Assembly (NCBI GenBank): GCA_965659285.1
Contig: CBFHWB010000096.1
Span: forward strand, 1-15,870
Source of the DNA: UBA8108 sp965659285
Lineage (GTDB): Bacteria; Planctomycetota; UBA8108
DNA length: 15,870 nucleotides
Reading direction: 5' to 3'
In this document: piece after piece, positions 13,756 to 15,870 of the stretch
Numbering within the stretch: position 1 is the first letter of the stretch
How the letters are laid out: each line of letters starts with the position of its first letter
Notes under the pieces: model-generated
What the model saw: only the letters and a program-made list of their open reading frames with translations
Database searches by the model: none
What the model was told of the DNA's origin: nothing
Position numbers and translations under genes: made by a program

Positions 13756-15195
13756 ATGATCTGCAGCGCTGTGAGTTTGGAGTTGAGGAGCCGGGGGGGG
13801 CGCGGACTTCTGTCGAGCCTGGGATTGCTGGTCCTGGCGATGTCTGTCGGCGGGACTTGCGCCCTCGCGGAAGAGGCCGCGGTCGATTCTTCGCGGACAA
13901 CCTTTCACGCTGATGTCGTGCCGATCCTCAAGCGCAGTTGCCTGGGCTGCCACAGCGGCCGCAAGCCCAAGGGAAAGTACAGCATGGAGAGCCTCGGGAA
14001 GCTGCTCGCCGGCTCCGAACGGGGGCGGACCATCGTTCCGGGGAAGCCGACTGAGAGCCTTCTGTTCAGGATGATCAGCGGCAAGCAGAAGCCTCTGATG
14101 CCGCCGCGAAAGGCGGAGCCTCTGAGTGAAAAGGACATTCGCATGATCGAGGCCTGGATCAAGGGAGGAGCCCGGGCGGGAACACCACCCGCAGGCCCGG
14201 AGCCATACTCACGTCCTCTCGCCGCCCAGGTTTACCCTCGTCCACCGGTTATTACCGCCCTGCTCTTCGATAGTTCGGGGAAGAATATTTTCATTGGCGG
14301 ATATCGCGAGGTGCTGGTTCATGGTGTCGAGAATCTTGTGAGCCGGGGTAGTGGAAAGAAAGAGCCTGCGGCGATTCAACCGCTGCGTCGTTTCAGAGGG
14401 GAGGCCGAGAGGATTCATGCCCTGGCTCTCGCCCCCGGGGGCAGGCTCCTTGCCGTTGCCGGCGGTTCCCCTGCGCGTTTTGGAGAGCTCCAGCTCTGGG
14501 ATGTCGAGGAGTCCAGGATGCTGCGCTTCAAGCGAATGGGAGGAGATGTTTTCTACTCAGTCGATTTTTCTCCTGATGGTTCCAGGCTGGTTCTCGCAGG
14601 TACCGACCGCTCGCTGCATGTGCTGGGCGTAGAAGATCTAGAGTTGAAGTATTCGTCCCAGTTGCATTCCGACTGGGTTCTTGGGGCCGTTTTTTCTTCC
14701 GATGGGAAGAGGCTGTTCTCCTGTGGCAGGGATCGTACGATTCGGGCGGCAGCGGCGAAGGATGGCGGCTTCCTGAAGACTCTCGGAACCTTCGACCAGG
14801 CCGTCACTCGCGTAGTCACGCGACCGGGCTCTTCCCAGATTCTTGTCGCGGGCGAGAAGATGGAACCGAGAATCTACGATGCGAGTTCCCTGGTGGAGGG
14901 CACAAAGTTCGAGAAACAGCCGGGCCTGATTTTCGCTGCCGGGTATAGCGCGGATGGGACGAAGCTGGCGCTCGCCGGTTCGGCAAAGGAACTCCGTGTT
15001 TACGATGCTGAAAGCGGCCGACGGATTGCCGGCCTGCGTTCAGAGCAGGGCTGGATCTACGCCCTTGCCTTCAACGCGGCCGGAGATCGGCTGGTCACAG
15101 CCGGCTACGAGGGAACCCTGTGTATCTGGGATCTCGATAAGGGGAAAAACCTCGTCGAGGTTGTCCCGGTCATTCTCAAACGCGCAGGGAAGTAG
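13756..15195 (+). CDS. Secreted planctomycete-type cytochrome c fused to a WD40 propeller
   Basis: A 479-residue exported protein. Residues 1 to about 38 form a signal peptide (core LLSSLGLLVLAMSVGG, cleavage near CALA). A planctomycete-type cytochrome c domain covers about 48-138: heme site CLGCH (62-66), IVPGKPTESLLFRMI (93-107), probable distal ligand M115 in LMPP, and the helix EKDIRMIEAWIKGGA. A proline-rich linker leads to a WD40-type propeller of about seven blades (about 165-471), with landmarks LWDV (247-250), DFSPDGSRLVLAG (270-282) and IWDL (457-460). The fusion is a hallmark of Planctomycetes, where the propeller presumably docks a partner or substrate. The usual DUF1549/DUF1553 gene is not adjacent in this window. 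An eight-G run lies in the signal peptide region. The ribosome binding site is weak. Confidence 0.92.
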   Translation: MICSAVSLELRSRGGRGLLSSLGLLVLAMSVGGTCALAEEAAVDSSRTTFHADVVPILKRSCLGCHSGRKPKGKYSMESLGKLLAGSERGRTIVPGKPTESLLFRMISGKQKPLMPPRKAEPLSEKDIRMIEAWIKGGARAGTPPAGPEPYSRPLAAQVYPRPPVITALLFDSSGKNIFIGGYREVLVHGVENLVSRGSGKKEPAAIQPLRRFRGEAERIHALALAPGGRLLAVAGGSPARFGELQLWDVEESRMLRFKRMGGDVFYSVDFSPDGSRLVLAGTDRSLHVLGVEDLELKYSSQLHSDWVLGAVFSSDGKRLFSCGRDRTIRAAAAKDGGFLKTLGTFDQAVTRVVTRPGSSQILVAGEKMEPRIYDASSLVEGTKFEKQPGLIFAAGYSADGTKLALAGSAKELRVYDAESGRRIAGLRSEQGWIYALAFNAAGDRLVTAGYEGTLCIWDLDKGKNLVEVVPVILKRAGK

Positions 15196-15293
15196 CCTCC
15201 CGCCTTCCTGTTCGTAATTGCCGCTTCGAGGGGTTAGTATTTCCACGGTGGAGAGCGGAAGCCTTGAAGAGCGGGAGCGTTGAGGAGAAGAAG

Positions 15294-15824
15294 ATGGAGA
15301 GAGTCCACAGGCGCAAGAACCTGCATCCTGTGAAGGGAATAGCCGGGGGTTGCTTGTGCTGGGTTCTTTTTTTCAGCCTGCAGGGGTGTCAGAGTCCCGG
15401 GGTCGATCTTGAAGACAGGGGTGGCCGGCAGTGGGTGTGGCCGTATTTTTCCTATCGTCAGCCGACGGTGCTGGCCTTCTGGGATTGTGCCAATATCGAG
15501 TCGATCGAGGCGATCCCCGAGCTCACCACGCTCTCCAGGCGCGATAGTGATATTCAACTGGTGACAGTCTGTACAGAGAAGAACAGGGCGAGGATGGAGT
15601 CCTGGCTGTCGAAGCAGGAGGGGGAGTTCGTCATCCTGCTCGACCCTACGGCGCGCCTGGCGCGACAACTGAATGTACACAGCTATCCTACCTATATCTA
15701 TTTCGATACGAAGGGCAAGGAGGTGCAGCGCTACCTCGATATTCGAAGTTTCTGGAAGTTCTTCGATATTGAGCGATTCCAGGAGCTCGGCCGCCCTCAG
15801 CCTGCCTCGGCGTCAGAGGAGTAG
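15294..15824 (+). CDS. Thioredoxin-fold lipoprotein lacking the CXXC motif
   Basis: A 176-residue lipoprotein. The signal sequence ends in the lipobox LQGC (C32), so the mature protein should be anchored in an envelope membrane. Residues about 55-165 show the thioredoxin fold: PTVLAFWD (57-64), a helix with IEAIPELTTL (71-80), strands IQLVTVC and FVILLDP, and the cis-proline segment SYPTYIYFD (130-138, P132). At the usual active site the TlpA-type W-C-x-x-C is replaced by N67-I-E-S70, with a lone cysteine at C65. Disulfide exchange is therefore unlikely; a binding or structural role is more probable. ATG 15294 is preferred over TTG 15264 because GAGGAG lies about six bases upstream. It follows the cytochrome gene by 98 bases and may be co-transcribed. 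Confidence 0.8.
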   Translation: MERVHRRKNLHPVKGIAGGCLCWVLFFSLQGCQSPGVDLEDRGGRQWVWPYFSYRQPTVLAFWDCANIESIEAIPELTTLSRRDSDIQLVTVCTEKNRARMESWLSKQEGEFVILLDPTARLARQLNVHSYPTYIYFDTKGKEVQRYLDIRSFWKFFDIERFQELGRPQPASASEE

Positions 15825-15870
15825 GAACCCCCGGCAGGTTTGCGCGGTTTTCCCAGGCAGCCGATGAGGA
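15825..15870. other. Downstream end of window, nothing recognised
   Basis: The last 46 bases follow the lipoprotein stop codon. I see no hairpin with T-tract and no start codon with a clear ribosome binding site. Confidence 0.5.

Overview
The window (high G+C, roughly 60% by eye) looks like a chromosomal piece of an uncultured Planctomycetota-type bacterium, probably from a metagenome assembly because it holds a 10-N scaffold gap. The evidence for the lineage is the gene repertoire: a fused planctomycete-type cytochrome c/WD40 secreted protein, a secreted PQQ-type beta-propeller, a DUF3500 protein and a large secreted matrixin with IPT/TIG, cohesin-like and dockerin modules. No single marker gene proves the phylum. 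No rRNA, tRNA, CRISPR array, insertion sequence or prophage gene was found.

Layout. Positions 1-2774 (+): the 3' end of one gene, a two-helix membrane protein with an arrestin-like N-terminal domain, and a secreted PQQ-like beta-propeller. Positions 2791-6287 (-): a tight three-gene unit made of a small secreted protein, a secreted matrixin (4-base ATGA overlap) and a phosphofructokinase (12-base gap). Positions 6466-7799 (+): a radical SAM enzyme broken by the N gap, converging on a DUF3500 protein (7815-8849, -). Positions 8948-11716 (-): an apparent operon of a TPR/YggX-like fusion, a beta-lactamase-fold lipoprotein and a PfkB-family sugar kinase; the last two overlap by one base (TGATG). 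Positions 12054-12893 (+): proC, converging on a membrane-anchored protein with a tubby/LURP-one-like domain (12908-13570, -). Positions 13756-15824 (+): the cytochrome c/WD40 protein and a thioredoxin-fold lipoprotein that lacks the CXXC pair.

How the genes fit together. Many products are secreted or membrane-attached (beta-propeller, matrixin and partner, DUF3500 protein, serine hydrolase, cytochrome/WD40 protein, thioredoxin-like lipoprotein), mixed with housekeeping enzymes (proC, phosphofructokinase, sugar kinase). The clearest functional pairing is the small secreted protein with the matrixin. The hydrolase-kinase pair suggests release and then phosphorylation of a sugar or nucleoside-like compound, but the substrate cannot be read from sequence.

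I did not find a convincing new defence or mobile system. The best leads are the radical SAM enzyme with a C-X8-C-X2-C cluster motif, the TPR/YggX fusion with two CXXC pairs, the matrixin operon with cohesin-like and dockerin modules in one chain, the cysteine-poor thioredoxin-like lipoprotein, and several palindromic or tandem-repeat sites in the larger intergenic regions.
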